From: Protopterus annectens
Taxonomy: Eukaryota; Chordata; Ceratodontiformes; Protopteridae
Direction: 5' to 3'
NCBI RefSeq assembly: GCF_019279795.1
Contig: NC_056737.1
Location: forward strand, 43,954,946-44,018,945
DNA: 64,000 nt
The position numbers and the translations under genes were made by a program. This document shows positions 22,691 to 34,625 of this stretch, piece by piece. The notes beneath the pieces are model-generated. The model saw nothing but the letters and a program-made list of their open reading frames with translations. It did no database searches and was not told the DNA's origin. Each line of letters begins with the position of its first letter. Within the stretch, counting starts at the first letter, position 1.

Positions 22691-23230
22691 CTTCACATTC
22701 ATACCTCTCAACTGTCCAGGTAGTCCCAGGATATCCAAATGTGTTCTTTATCATATTTGTGGCTTTTAGCCACATCACTGGGATGATCTCAGGACTAATG
22801 TAACTCAATATTACATACATTTTTCATACCTCTCAACTGTCCTGATTTGTGCAGAATGTCCAGTTTTTGTCTCATATTTTTTTTTATCTTTTCCTCATAA
22901 CATTTTGGATTTCTGGCAAATCATTTGCATGTCATTGCAGATTGAAGTCAGAAAATAATGACAGACAACTGAATTTCAAACTTCATGCTGTTCAGAACAT
23001 TCATGCTACTGTAAAGCCTATTATTCTATTGACTTTCTAGGTTTGAAAGAGCAATGTTACAATCTGTCCCTATTTTTGCCCCCCCCCCATTATTTATGGC
23101 TTTGCCCAGATTTCCTGCTCTAAGAGATTAAGAGGTATGTTTGGGGTTCATTCCATCACATTTGTATGCGACATCTATGTCAAATATGTCCCTATTTTTG
23201 ATTAATTGCCCCCGCATTTATGCTGGCTTT
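22691..23230 (+). mobile_element. hAT-like MITE nested inside another copy of itself
   Basis: The inner copy runs about 22832-23137. It starts CATACCTCTCAACTGTCC and ends AAGAGGTATG, with an internal GTCCCTATTTTTGCCCCCC tract. The outer copy starts CATACCTCTCAACTGTCC at about 22696. It resumes after the inner copy with ATATGTCCCTATTTTTG and TTGTACAGATGTG (about 23190-23235). The third copy, at 34.53-37.26 kb, has flanks that could be a hAT-like 8-bp duplication. The superfamily is inferred from that. Confidence 0.6.
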
Positions 23231-23234
23231 TGTA

Positions 23235-23525
23235 CAGATGTGTTGCACTTACAGACTGAGCACTATCAATGAAACCTTGGTGATCACTGTGGCATTCCGC
23301 ACAAAACTGTGGACCATAGGTGCTCTTCTTTAAACAGAATTGCTGTCTGTGTTCACTTACATGGTTTTCTGGCCAGCAACACTGCTGACAGTAGCGAATC
23401 TTCGCTAAGACATGGAGTGTGGCATTAATATGCATTGCGTGGTTGTGCACCCTGCTGCTCACCACACACCACCACGCAAACATGTTAACTCTATGTATGC
23501 TTTGCAGGAAGCCTACAAGGAGTTT
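23235..23525. other. No recognised gene
   Basis: I see no coding motif or named repeat between the MITE and the LINE fragment. The short frames here are without family signatures. Confidence 0.3.
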
Positions 23526-23841
23526 ATTGAATCTGGGGAACTTTCTTTTACTTTTCAGCCTGTCCCAATATCAACCACAAAAAATTACTAGCCATATTAA
23601 AAGCAACAACCTCAGGTGCTGATACCTCTCCCATTGAATTCCTCAAAAGAGTTGCACAAGCACTAGCCTCCCCTGCCTCCATTCTAATCAACTGATCAAT
23701 AACCGAAACCCATGTCCCATCCATCATCTGGAAAAAAATCCATTATTATGCCCCTTCACAAAAAAGAGATACTTCAACAGAGTTAAAGTCTAGAACTATT
23801 GCTATCCTATCACCCCTCTCAAATCCTCAATAAAGTTATTT
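23526..23841 (+). pseudogene. L2-type LINE, left half of a split older copy
   Basis: The plus strand gives LLAILKATTSGADTSPIEF, then HVPSIIWKK, then a degraded plhK-gd-YR-I-ILSPLS run (about 23580-23835). This is the N-terminal fingers region of an L2/CR1-group reverse transcriptase. The frame stops where the 3' tail of the minus-strand L2 begins. Sequence that continues it (ECIHSQLIKHM and QYGFRPNHST) is found at 28.9 kb on the same strand, so the two halves are one element split by the insertion. Confidence 0.65.
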
Positions 23842-24239
23842 ATTGTTTATTGACATTTGATTACTGGGAAAGTCCGACTGGGTAGAAGCCCATTTTCAGC
23901 AGAGGCTTGGGGAGAAAAGCTCCAAATTACTACAAAACATTTTAACAGCAATAATTTTACAATTCTTAAAAATAAAAAAAAAATCTGCAGTTTAAATAAT
24001 TATAAGAAATTAGACATAATATAAAACGCTGGATAAGAATTCAGAAATTAAAGATAAGTTAATCTAATACAAATAGGAATTGCAATATGAAGTGAGGGAA
24101 AACAGGCTTGTGGTATATTTAGAAAGAAAGTCAGGGTAGGGAATTACATAGCAGAAAGTGAAGACAGGAGAGTCAGGAGGTATAAGGAATGAAAAACTAC
24201 TTAATCAAATTTAGGGATATAGTTTATCCTGGTTTTGAG

Positions 24240-27200
24240 CAAGAAGACAGACAGCTTTTAGCTAAGAAGTCTTTTGGAGTAGTTTAGAAAGATGGAAGGG
24301 AGGGTATAGACCCAATGAATACAGGTAGAGAGATCCAGGGCTTAGCAACATTGTTCGAGTACAGACAATGCCCAGCAGATTTGATAGATTGGTAAACAGT
24401 TTTTGGTCACTGGGTCTCAATGACCAACTGGGAACATAGTTGTGTAGAATGTTTTTTTTAGTACTGGACAGGCAGATGGATGCTAGATAACTTTACAGGT
24501 GTTAAGTTGTGTATATGTTATTTGACGTGGCAGTTCTAACCAATTCAGGTTTTTCAGTGATATACAGTGGTGGGTTCTGAAAGGGGTAGGCACTGCAAAT
24601 TTAGCATTTTGTTATAGCACTGTTCAAGTTTTAATTTTTGTAAAGCCTGGATGTTAGTAAGAATGGGAACACTATAAAGATGTGTGTGGAGGAGATAAGT
24701 AAAAGCAAGTGTAGTTTTATTTCTGTTGGTCAGAAAGATTTTGGCTCTGTAAAGCATCCCTAATTTTTGATGAGTCTTTCTTTATCTGATTTTGTATATG
24801 CAGGTTAAATGTAAAATTATCGTCCACAATCACTCCTAACAGTTTGTTGTAAAAAGTGACTTCAATGGTTGTATTATCAAGAGAAAGGACTTTAAATTTT
24901 GTTTTTTTCATGAGTGAGGGATTTGGGGGAAAAAAGTACTAGTTTGGTCTTTTTTGGGTTGAGCATGCATTGTGCATTACAAAACCATGTTTCAGTGGCT
25001 GTTAAAGCTTCCTGAGTAAAGTTTTGGAGGTACCATGTTGTCAGATAACAAATGAGAGGGAAATCATCTGCGTAATGTATTAGGTTAGCCTGTGGTGTGG
25101 AAGTACTGACAGCGTTGGTGAAAATGTTAAAGAGAAGGGGACCAAGGATAGAGTCTTGCAGTACACTGGTGGTGACTGGAAGGTAAGGACAGAGCATGGA
25201 GTGTCATTTTACTGACTGGTACCTATTGCATATGTAGCTTTTGAACCACAGAAGGGTGGGATGAGACAGATCTACTGAGGACATTTGAAGTAGAAGTTTG
25301 CTGTGACAAACTGTGTTGAAAGCTTTAGACAAGTCTAAAAATAAGAAAGAAACTAGTCTGCCATTCTCTCTAGCTTTAATGACAGCATCTATATAGGGTA
25401 GAAGGGCAGTGCTAATGCTATAGGAAAGGCAGAGGCCATGTTGTGTAGGTGATAGGAGTTCTTCCTGCAGCAGATAGTCTAGCAATTGTTTTTGAATAAG
25501 TTTTTAAAGTATTTTGATGACGGGAGATAAGTTTGCTATAGGTCTAAAGTTATTAATGTCAGTTGAATTTTCTCTATTATGCAGAGGGATAATGTGTGAA
25601 TTTTTCCGAGAGGGAACATGGGATTCCTGGACTGACCTATTTATAATGACTAAGATAGGACAGGCAATGTTATTGGCTGCTATTTTTAGGTATTCGCTTG
25701 GAAGCTTAGCTGAAGAAGAGCATGATTTTTAAGTTTGATAGTAGTTTTATATAAAATGTGGGCAAGAGTTTGAAAGTGAAAGTAGATGTGGTGATATGTG
25801 GCTGTTGGGTAGGGTTGGATTAGATGTTGAGTAATCCTTAGTTTGACAATAGATGAACTGTATTTCAGTTTCAAGTGACGAGTTACTGGGAGAGGGATTT
25901 GGGTTAAATTTTTGGCCAGGATGTAAGATTTCTTTAATGGATGTTCAAATGTTTTTAGAGTTATGTTTAGTATTATTCTGAAAGTTATTATAGTATCATT
26001 TATTTCCTTTTTAGTACAATCGCAAACCATTTTAAAGTTTTCAAAACAGTGAGATGTTTTATATTTTTGCCATTCTTTCCATGCTTTTTCTCTAACATGT
26101 ATTGACATTCTGCTCTTTTTGGATAGCCAAACTGCATTATTTTTTTTCCAGTGTTTTCCTTCTAGGAGGTGCAAGACTATATAGGACATTTAGAAATATG
26201 GTACTGAATTCAACTGCATTATTGTCTAAAGGGAGGATTTTTAAGAAGTTCCGGTTAATAGACGAGAGGGTAGCAATGAACATTTCTTGGTTATACTTGG
26301 AAAGGTTACATGTTGTTTTATAAATATGCTGTTTAACTGGATGTGCGAGATGTCTAGTCATATAGATTGGGAGATGATCACTGAAAGAGTCTGACAATGG
26401 TGGATTATTTGTTAGGGTCTGATACTAGGATCTAGTCTAAAAGAAAATCTGGTGTCCTGCTATAATGTACAGGGCTATTAATTAATTATGTGAAACCGTA
26501 TAAGTTCATGCTAGATGTAGGGGAGTTAGAGTTTATGTCCAATCAATTGACATTCACATTAACTAGTAATATTTCTTCTTGTGGAAATGTTACTGATATT
26601 CGATGTAGGATATCTCCCAGTATAACTGTTGTGTCGCCAGGAGTGATATAAAGGATAATAAAACATTTGTTTAGAAGTGTTTAATTTTGAGGAAAGCAAT
26701 AAGAAGCTCTGCCAAACTGAATTTTGGTGTTGGATTGCTGTAACGGGAAATGTGGTAGGTATTGTGAAATATTAAAGCAATACCACCACCATTCCTCTTT
26801 ATACAGTCATTACGATTATATTATAGCCAGGATGTATAACTTCAGAGCTGTTTATACTGGGATTAAGCCAAGTTTCAGTTACAGCAAGAACATTGGCCTT
26901 ATGTTGAGTAATCCAGGCATGTAGTTCAGCAATTTTATTTCTTATACTTCTAACATTTATTTCAGAAAAATTAGATCATCAGGGTTTGGGACTGGCTTTT
27001 GTTGGGTTACAGAAATGCGGGGAGAGAATTACTTTTGTGTTCATTGTGATTGGTGGGGCCAGGATTAGGGTGTAAATCTCCTCCTAGAAGGATTTTAGTA
27101 TATTGGTGAATTATGCATACTTGCTTTTTTGGACAGGATTCTTGCATTTAATTTTGTTTTAGTTCGAGATGAAATGCAATTAATCAGTCTACATCTGGAA

Positions 27201-27290
27201 TAAAGGTGAGTGGCAATATTAAATAGGTTTGGTGCAATGTGTGGAGACTTTAAACAGTAAGTATGGATAAGTGGTTGAGACACAGTTGGA
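24240..27290 (-). pseudogene. L2-type ORF2: endonuclease and reverse transcriptase, broken frames
   Basis: ORF2 of L2 nicks the target and reverse-transcribes the RNA there. Read from 27290 down, the minus strand gives an N-terminal lead (SQPLIHTYCLKSPHIAPN), then GGDLHPNPGPTN (about 27080-27040), a signature seen ahead of the endonuclease in L2/CR1 elements. VRSIRNKIAELHAW and VTETWLNPSI (26960-26860) carry the catalytic glutamate region. SDHLPIYMTRHLAHP (26390-26340) is the S-D-H end of the endonuclease. The reverse transcriptase then gives LLSPTQHGLCLSYS (25460), FLDLSKAFNTVCHSKL (25350-25300), QDSILGPLLFNIF (25160) and HYADDFPLICY (25080), where the catalytic Y-A-D-D is intact. C-terminal sequence runs to about 24240. 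Several stops and frame changes make this copy inactive. Confidence 0.82.
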
Positions 27291-28621
27291 GAGATGTTGT
27301 GATATATTACTCAGTCATATTAGGATGAAAGATGGGACAGCAGGAGGAGAATAATACAGGACAAGTTAAAGAGTAGCAAAACTAAGTAGAGGAATCTTTG
27401 AAATAGATGTCAGGTAGTGGGGAAGTAGCAATGAAGACAGAAACAAGAAGTTGCAGTACAGTAGGAGAATCAAAGATGGTGGATTATGAAAGCTAGAAGA
27501 GGACAGGTAATGACAGAAGTATTTTCTATAAAAGAGGAGAGGCAGATTGTCCTGGTATCTTCTCTGGAATGTAAGAGAGAGGTATTAAATGTCAGAATAC
27601 AATGATGTAGTCAAAATAAAAAGAAATGAGGGTTTATTTGGGAAAGAAAAAGATACAAAGTGGAATAGATAGGTACGATTAGGGAGGGTTGTAATTATAA
27701 ATGGTCATAGTGCAAAGCAGTATGGGAGGGAGAAAGAGTTGGGAATGGGGCTAAAAATTACAGAGAGATAAGGAAGTAGGAAACAAGAAATAGAGGTGCA
27801 TGTATAGAAGTAGAAGGGTCACCTGGGGAGGGTTTTGGAATAATACTTACAAGTGAAATGTGTATGTAGGAAGTACAATGTGAGAGGGGTGGGTGGGAAC
27901 TGGGAGTAGGAGAGAAAAGCCAACTGTAGTGAGGCTGAGCGGAACAGGCATCCCACCCTCGGGTCAATTTATAACATAGAGCAATAAGTTTATAGCCAGA
28001 ACAAAACAATTAACAAAGAGATGCAAGTAAAACAGGTTGTCTATCATTTCCTGAGACTAAATAACTGGCATATGCAATACAGTCTACTGGTCAAGCTAAA
28101 GAGGACAGTGGTCAACTTAGTAAGAGGTCCTTAGAGTACACATGCTATTTTACAGAGATTTTCAATCACAAATCAGGCATGTATATAATTGATTAAAGTT
28201 AATACACTGCGAAGTTCTTCACAATAAATATGCGGACATTAAAAAATAACATCGTTATCAGTAAAGTTGTAGGTGTAAGGCCTTCTGGCAGAGCTCCTGC
28301 AATATCGAGGTCAGATGTAGTGACCACAGGCTCTGAAATGAAAGAAAGAAAAAACTCTACTAAGCCGTAAAATTATATTGAGGCAACAGAGTTAGAACTT
28401 ATTATTGATTATAAAAAAAAGGAGGAAGGATCACAGTAAGTCACAGCAAGAGAATACAAGGTAATTATAAGAGTAGAGTAATAGTAAAAAAATGTATAAG
28501 TGTAAGCTCAAAGTAGTTTTAGCAGAAAGTACACACAGTAATACAGTGTAAATATACAGCTGTATCAAGCAAATTATCAGAACATGGCACTACACTGATA
28601 CATACAACACTATTACTTAGA

Positions 28622-28624
28622 AAA

Positions 28625-28655
<31 letters not shown>

Positions 28656-28684
28656 TATAAACACACACACATTATATATATAAA
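28622..28684. repeat. A-run, (TA)n and (CA)n microsatellite
   Basis: A run of A is followed by about 13 TA units, then ACACACACAC and more TA. It lies within the 5' region of the minus-strand L2. Confidence 0.9.
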
Positions 28685-28895
28685 GTTTATCCAATCTGAA
28701 TGAAAGTGTTAGAATATAGAACAAATAGAAATTTAATAACATAACATATGACAAATACCTACTCTATGAAGGAAGACAACGCAGAGGACATTTAGCAATA
28801 CATTCTACTACAGTAACAAGGTGTAGGGCCTTGTGGTAGAGCTCATGCAATATTGAGGTCAGATGTAGTGACTGCAGGTTCTGCTCTATGAAGGA

Positions 28896-29735
28896 AGATA
28901 GTGACAGAGTGTAACAGGAGAATGTATTCACTCTCAACTTATAAAACATATGACCAACACAATCTCCTCTGCAATACCCAGTATGGTTTCAGGCCCAACC
29001 ACAGTACTATTACTGTCCTCTTCAACTTCAACATGATAACCCAATACAGAAACAAAGTCAACCTTGTTTCTTCACTTTTCCTTGACCTTTCCAAAGCATT
29101 TGACAGTGTCCCACCAAAGATTCCTCTCTGAACCAGCAATACTAGTTCTCACTTACCCCTCCCTCCCTCTCCTGGTTTCACAGTTACTTATGCAGTCGCC
29201 AGCAGGCAACTAAATGGCAACAAAACCTTTCAGCATTTCAACCAATCTCTGTTGGCATTTTCCAAGGGTCAGTACTCACCCCCCTTCTATTATTTTCATA
29301 ACTAAACTATATACCGCCACAACACTTGCCACTTTCGTACAATATGCCGACAATTCAACCCTTACCTGCTCTGCCCCATCATAACAAAATTACAGAAAAT
29401 CACTCAAATAAATCTTTCACTGACATTGAAATATGGCAAAGCAATTCTAACTTGCTGCTTAATGCCAAAAAAAAAATATGCTTTTTACTCCACAACACCT
29501 TAACCAGAAATACATATTTCATACTACCTCAAGTACCAACACAAAAATAGAAACCATAAGGCAAACTAAACTACTCAGTCACAACAGATGACAACCTCAG
29601 ACTTGATCACCACATACTTCATTCCATCAAGAAAACGCATCAAAACCTCTGCTCCTTCTATAGGGCCAAACACTCCCTGACAGATAAATCAAGGATTTCC
29701 CTAGCAGCAGCATACCTCCTCTGACCCCCCCATTC
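28896..29735 (+). pseudogene. L2-type LINE, right half of the split older copy
   Basis: The plus strand gives HSQLIKHM, then in another frame NTQYGFRPNHSTITVLFNF (28975-29030) and SLFLDLSKAFDSVP (29068-29110). A diverged GIPQGSVLTPLLF block follows (about 29265-29295), then FVQYADNSTLTC (about 29335-29370), where the catalytic D-D has become D-N. FYRAKHSLTDKSRIS (about 29655-29700) marks the thumb. It continues the fragment at 23526-23841. It ends near 29735, where unrelated sequence starts. Confidence 0.7.
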
Positions 29736-30560
29736 TGAAATATGGCAGACAGAAAATGTACCAGATATGGAGCTGTCTCTTATTGAGGTCAACACAGTCA
29801 AAGCTGGCAGATGTAGAATAGTCTGCACTGACATTGATACAGTCATTAGCACCAAGCTTGGGGCTGATGGACCCCAAGTTAAATGCCTGAGACTCAAACC
29901 AATGAAGGTCAATGTTAAGAATTAAAGCAATGGCTTTGAGACTGACACCAAGACGCTGACACCAGATAATAGGACCAATATGCATGTTGACCATGAGCCT
30001 ACAATTGGGGATATTGGCCATGAAGGTTGGAAGGTCAAACCCAGTAACATCAGCAATGGTCTTGGTAGGGGGAGTGCTGAACAAACAGATGGCACCAAGC
30101 CAAATCAAAGCCACTAGAAACAGGAATCTCCAGTGCTGACACAATCAGAACCAAAACTGATGTCTTTGGCAGTATGCTTGACATGAAAGGCTGCAACCAC
30201 AAAGGGTGTTGTATAGAGACCACAACTACCATCAAAAGTGGCATGAAGAGAGACTGAATTCCAGCTTCACTGGGACCAGTGCCTGAATAAGAGCCATCAA
30301 GGAAAAGTGGCATGATATGCAGAGGATTTAGGCAGTCACACAGAAACCTCTGTCTGCCATGCTAACACAAGTTAAGCGACAAACAACTTCTTCCAGACTT
30401 TACCAAATGCCTTCATCATATTCTGTAGTGCAACTCTATAGGTGGAAACATCTGAATGACCTGACAGACAAAGGCCTGGAAGGAACCATATCTTTCCACC
30501 CTCAACAGGAAAAACTGAAGACTCATGTCTGCCCTCACCAATCTAAATGAAAAATGCACA
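29736..30560 (+). other. Possible gag-like relic, unidentified
   Basis: Both strands have fairly long frames here (minus 30144-29701 and 30313-30050; plus 30359-30550). Plus-strand reading gives threonine- and aspartate-rich sequence (CTDIDTVISTKLGADGP). It then gives LNDLTDKGLEGTISFHPQQ at about 30447-30510, which loosely recalls the D-L-P-F-E-G-x-x-L-F motif of DIRS gag-like proteins. The resemblance is weak, no reverse transcriptase follows, and a different origin is possible. Confidence 0.25.
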
Positions 30561-32135
30561 GATACCGTATTTTAAAGGAATTGTTGAGACCTTGGAAGGA
30601 GAATGAACACCAGAAGACTACATTCCTAGGACTTTTTGGAGCTGAAGAGAAATCTTTAACCAACTTCCACATCTACTCTTGTCCATCTAGTGCCCTCTCT
30701 CATTCTCAGTCCATCTTATGCCTTTACCTTAGTTGTCTCTAGCTTTATCTTTGTTCTTCTCATAAGTTTTGTCACTCACTGTCTTAACCATAAGCCTGAT
30801 GGGGTCAACTGCAAAGCCAAACGCAAGGTGTTGGCCTTAATGCCAGCAGAAGAAGAGCTAGCCTTATGTCTTAAGAGCATTAAATTATTTTTCCTACCCC
30901 AACAGATTTAGGAATAAAGGCTAAATAAATGACAGTGCAGATGTAGGTATTCAGAAACACAGTGCATACTCTGAAATCCTGCTTCTAGTAGGATTGCTCA
31001 GTGCCATGTGAAGGAATGAATCAAAGAATGCTGTACCACTATAGAGGTCTGCTGGATAATGCTGCAGGCAAATTTGGTAGTCTGGGGTTACAGTTAATGG
31101 AAATTAGCGATGTGCTCTGCCCTGGAACCTTACAGGTTTGGATCAAAACAGCATGGTATAGTGATTCAAAGTCAGCCCTACTGATGTATTTTGCACCAGA
31201 GCAGTGACGACTAAACATTGTATTTTACTGTGTGAAGCACTGCTGTTTATGGCAGCAGCAGTCAATTAACTCCACAGCAGGTAAGTACTGCATAGCTGTG
31301 AGTATGTGAGTATGACTGTAACTGCATCAGCGAGTGAATAAGTAGTGTGTGTCTGTGAGACTGAATGTGCGTAAGTGCCTGTGCAATAGTGTAGCATGGA
31401 TTGATGGGGGAACACTTCACAAAGCTGGTACATTAGGTGTACCATTGAGAGATAAGAGTTGTTAATGAGCTTTTGCTCCATGCAACTGTTGCTTACCTAT
31501 GGATCTCTGTTTTAGCTCTGTATTGCAAATATGCAATATTAATGCTATCCTGCTAACTCCTCTGAGTAACCCAACAGTAGAAACCAGCACTAAGAAATCT
31601 TCAGCATTTAACAGCAAAAGTTAAAGCTAGATAGTAACAGTAACAGTCAGTGAGAAAAAAGTGTTGACAAAGAGAAAAAAAAACTTAACCTGTAAAATTT
31701 TTTAATGTAGTGGCAAAAAAAAAAAAAAACGACAAGCTTTCAAGTGTAGTGTAAATATATGTACACCAAGCAACCAGGCAATCAGAGCACAAAGTAAGGG
31801 GGGGTGATAAAAACTCCAAGGACTAGGAAGGGCAGTGAATTACAGAAAACAATACAGACCACCCCATACACAAACAAATAAATAATCAGAAAGATCTGAC
31901 CTTAAAATATATCAGACTGTAAAGGTGACGACACTAAGTAGATTCAGACCAAAAATTTACAATTCGAAAAGGGAAAGTAAACAAATTTGAAAAAAATGTA
32001 GCCTGGTTCTACTTCTGTTGCACTTTCTGAACAAGAATCTAGAAAGATTCAGAGAAGAAACTTGTTGGCAGTGCATCATTGTAAAAGGGGAGGGGCCTGT
32101 GGACTAGGAAAGTTTCAGATAACAAATGGACTAAG
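30561..32135. other. No recognised gene
   Basis: I see no recognised coding sequence. A-runs occur at about 31675 and 31715. The stretch 31735-31990 has a GACAAGCTTTCAAGTG string that could be a Penelope-type 3' end, but this is too weak to call. Confidence 0.3.
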
Positions 32136-32450
32136 ACCCATGGTGTTATTCTTGTTGGCTGAAGAAGATTGCTCTCCACCTTAAAAGACAAAGTTAATGC
32201 TCAATGTATTCTTAGAATTTGCAGCAGTAACATTAATGTTAAAAGGTCAGTCACTAGCACAGTCCCTCAGGGCTTGGTGATGGGACTGCTCTATTTTGGC
32301 ATCTACTTTTTGGAAGTCTAAGGCCTCTAGTTGACCAAGTTTGCAGTCAGCTGCAAGCTCAGTGTAATCACAGAATCTCCCAAGGAAAGTAATATCTTCC
32401 AAGAGAGAGTGTCAAACTAATAATTGGTGCAAATGCCATGATCTACTAGC
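32136..32450 (+). pseudogene. CR1-like LINE fragment, family X (left part)
   Basis: The plus strand gives INVKRSVTSTVPQGLVMG, then LLYFGIYFLEV (about 32230-32320) and LTKFAVSCKLSVITESP (about 32330-32385). This is the same block as WLTKFADDC in the 17.6-kb copy, with the catalytic D-D lost. It ends where a Penelope-like fragment begins, and similar family sequence resumes at 33.55 kb. Confidence 0.6.
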
Positions 32451-32960
32451 ACAAAATTAAAACAACCACAATTTAATAGTGCAAATCACTAGCTGCAAAG
32501 CTTTCTCATTAAAGCTCCATCAGGTGTTTAAAACAATTAAAAGAAGTTTGCATCTATATGTAATCTAAAACTGTCATGTGACATGAAACAAAAAAAAAAC
32601 ATTGGTCAAATAACAATTAATGTATTGGTTTGAAGTAAATGCTACATTGTTTCAAGACAGCTTTTAAAGAATTACATTCATTTAGACCACGAAAACAATT
32701 GTCATGAAGTTCATTGATCCATTTATACTCAAGCTCAGTTCTAAGGTTTATATCTCCACCTCTGATATCTAACAAAACAAGTTCCAGTGCCATGAACTTA
32801 AATACGTGTCTAATCAGTATCATAAATATGTTTATATAATGCATTAGTTGAAATCATTCTTCTAATTTCAGATAAATGGCTGCCAATATGTTCAATTAGC
32901 TTCTGAGCTGATAAAAACATGTATAGGCTTGACACTGTGCTAAGTAAACTAAACTTTTCG
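32451..32960 (-). pseudogene. Penelope-like element, C-terminal fragment and 3' end
   Basis: The minus-strand frame at 32844-32617 gives DIRGGDINLRTELEYKW, then INELHDNCFRGLNE. This is the family-specific ending (R-G-G-D, E-x-x-W-I, G-L-N) also seen at 15.7 kb. Below it, 32540-32480 contains GATGGAGCTTTAATGAG and AAAGCTTTGCAGC, a diverged terminal region. Only the last part of the nuclease domain is retained. Confidence 0.68.
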
Positions 32961-33114
32961 AGTCGCAATCAGAATAACTACAAGCATTTTGTCAGTCAAA
33001 GGATGTTCAAAGGAATGCCATTTTAAAGTATATTTACAATATACACATTTACTAAAAGGGAAAGTTCCTTTTCTAGAACTGTTTCTGATGTTTATGTATG
33101 TCCCCATGGATCCC

Positions 33115-33440
33115 TATCAGATTATCAAAGTTTCAAAACTTCAAAAGTCATATGGTTGGGACCATATGATTAAAGTTTTGAAACTTCAAATGTTTTGAAT
33201 GGAGATCGCAATACAGCGCTGAATGGAAAATTTACCCTTTTCTGCAATGTAGTGAGATTTCAAAGTTGGTATATTTAATTAGCAGGTGGTGTGAAGGGTA
33301 CAGGGGGCTTGCCCTCTCTGCAAAAAATGTTAAAAATAGATTTTTTTTTAATGTTCAAAGTTCCGAAACTTCAATCATATGGTCTTGGCCACATGAATTT
33401 TGAAGTTTCATTAGTTCAATAATCTGACACAGATCTGTCT
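33115..33440. repeat. Hairpin-rich cassette with G-rich core, copy 2
   Basis: A left hairpin at about 33125-33190 has CATATGGT and ACCATATG at its tip and AAGTTTCAAAACTT paired with AAGTTTTGAAACTT. A related right hairpin at about 33365-33409 has GAAACTTC and GAAGTTTC arms. Between them is the core TGTAGTGAGATTTCAAAG, TTGGTATATTTAATTAG and GTGGTGTGAAGG...GGGGGCTTGCCC. The order hairpin, core, hairpin matches the cassette at 53 kb although the hairpin sequences differ. It lies inside CR1-like sequence. Confidence 0.6.
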
Positions 33441-33554
33441 CCATTTCCTTGTAGCAAAGTAAATCTTTTAAAACTGAAAGACAAAAATGTATAATAGTAA
33501 TCAATGGAACATCAGACACCCCCAGAGAATTACCACATAGACGACACATCCTTA

Positions 33555-34520
33555 AGAGTAGGCCAAGTGGTTAGGAACTTGACCTTTGACCATCATGTGT
33601 CTAGTATTGTAAGGAAATCATTCTATACTATGTAACTTGTAAGCAAGGATATGGCATCCACTTCCTAAGATGTCACTGTCCTACTATACTCAACCCTCAT
33701 CAGGCTAATTTTAGTGCAATGCCCCTTCATTATGTACCTGACCAGGCAAATGTAAAAAATGGAACATCCACAGAGGTTCTCATAAATTCAATAGCAATAC
33801 CCTAAACACACAAAGTGGTGAGATATCTGGGCACACAGGTTGACAGCAACCTTAACTTCAATCACCATGTCTCCACATTGGTGATAAGGACATTTTACAG
33901 TGCTCATCTCATAAGTAAGGGCATTGCCTCCATTAAAAAAAAAAAAAAAAAAGGTTACAACCCTCCTATACTCTTCCCTCATCAGGCCAATGATAGAGTT
34001 CGATCCTCCCTTTGGTATGTTCCTTTCCAAACACCACAGCAATTGAAGAGACCACAAAGATTCATTACAAAGAAAATTCAGGGTCTTCGAGATCTGTTTT
34101 ATGCAGACAGACTGAAATAATTTTCACTTTACTTTGTGTCGTACAGACTGCTCTCAGAGGCAACCTGTGCCTTGCATATAGAGCAATTTCTGACCCAGCT
34201 TTAATGGAAATGCTGCACATTCGCCAGCCAAATGGCACATGGATCACTTGCTCAGAGGACCTTAACCTGGTATGTGTCACCAACAGAACTTGCTGGAGAG
34301 AAAGACTGGTCTCACAGAGGTTGCCCCTCTTTTGGAGCAAGCTTCCTATTTATGTTAAAGCCCCTCGTTGGTCCTACTTAAACCTAATTTGGACGATTGG
34401 ATGGGTAACTGGAAATTCACTCTAGTGGTTCCACCTGTATCATTCTTGGACAGGGGCAAGGTGCTGAGTTTAGTGTCTGCTTGAGCCAGAAACCCTGGAC
34501 TGAAGCAGCTTATAAATGCT
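33555..34520 (+). pseudogene. CR1-like LINE fragments, family X (two partial copies)
   Basis: About 33560-33800 gives NLTFDHHVSSIVRKSFY then LLYSTLIRL. About 33800-34480 gives the same region again: YLGTQVDSNLNFNHHVS, QQLKRPQRFITKKIQ, LCLAYRAISDPALMEMLHI, ITCSEDLNLVCVTNRTCW and VSQRLPLFWSKLPIYVK. These are the thumb and C-terminal parts of ORF2, so two partial copies lie side by side. An 18-base A run (about 33938) sits in the second copy. Confidence 0.72.
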
Positions 34521-34528
34521 CTACCACC

Positions 34529-34625
34529 ATAGCTCTCAACTGCCCTGATTTTAGCAGAAAGTCCAGATTCCTGCATCATATTTTGGTCTGTTCTTCATAA
34601 AATTTCTGTTTTTCTACAAACCACT
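34529..34625 (+). mobile_element. hAT-like MITE, left part (split by RTE LINE)
   Basis: It begins CATAGCTCTCAACTGCCC and follows the same order of words as the copy at 22.83 kb (GCAGAAAGTCCAG, TCATAAAATTTC). It stops at 34625 where the RTE tail begins. The rest is at 37064-37265. The flank CTACCACC before it and CTGCCACC after the right part could be an 8-bp duplication with one mismatch. Confidence 0.6.
34617..34625 (+). repeat. Target-site duplication of the RTE LINE, left copy
   Basis: CAAACCACT is repeated exactly at 37055-37063 on the other side of the RTE element. Confidence 0.75.

Larger units (their letters stand above)
23842..28895 (-). mobile_element. Long L2-type LINE with 5' repeats, inserted in an older L2
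   Basis: The minus-strand element spans from a 5' end near 28895 to a 3' tail near 23842 (GGAGCTTTTCTCCCC, then AATAAACAATAAAT). The 5' region (27300-28895) is purine-rich non-coding sequence. It holds a repeated block, GAGGTCAGATGTAGTGAC, at about 28309 and 28855, roughly 546 bp apart. The coding part is annotated separately. At about 5 kb it looks close to full length. A 3'-terminal motif with the same GAGAAAAGCTCC word recurs near 41.2, 56.1, 61.0 and 63.5 kb. I could not define a target duplication. Confidence 0.7.

Noticed and set aside
22691..23230. Spaced repeats suggesting a CRISPR-like array
   Set aside because: The repeats are the ends of two nested MITE copies, not regular short repeats with unique spacers, and the genome is vertebrate-type.
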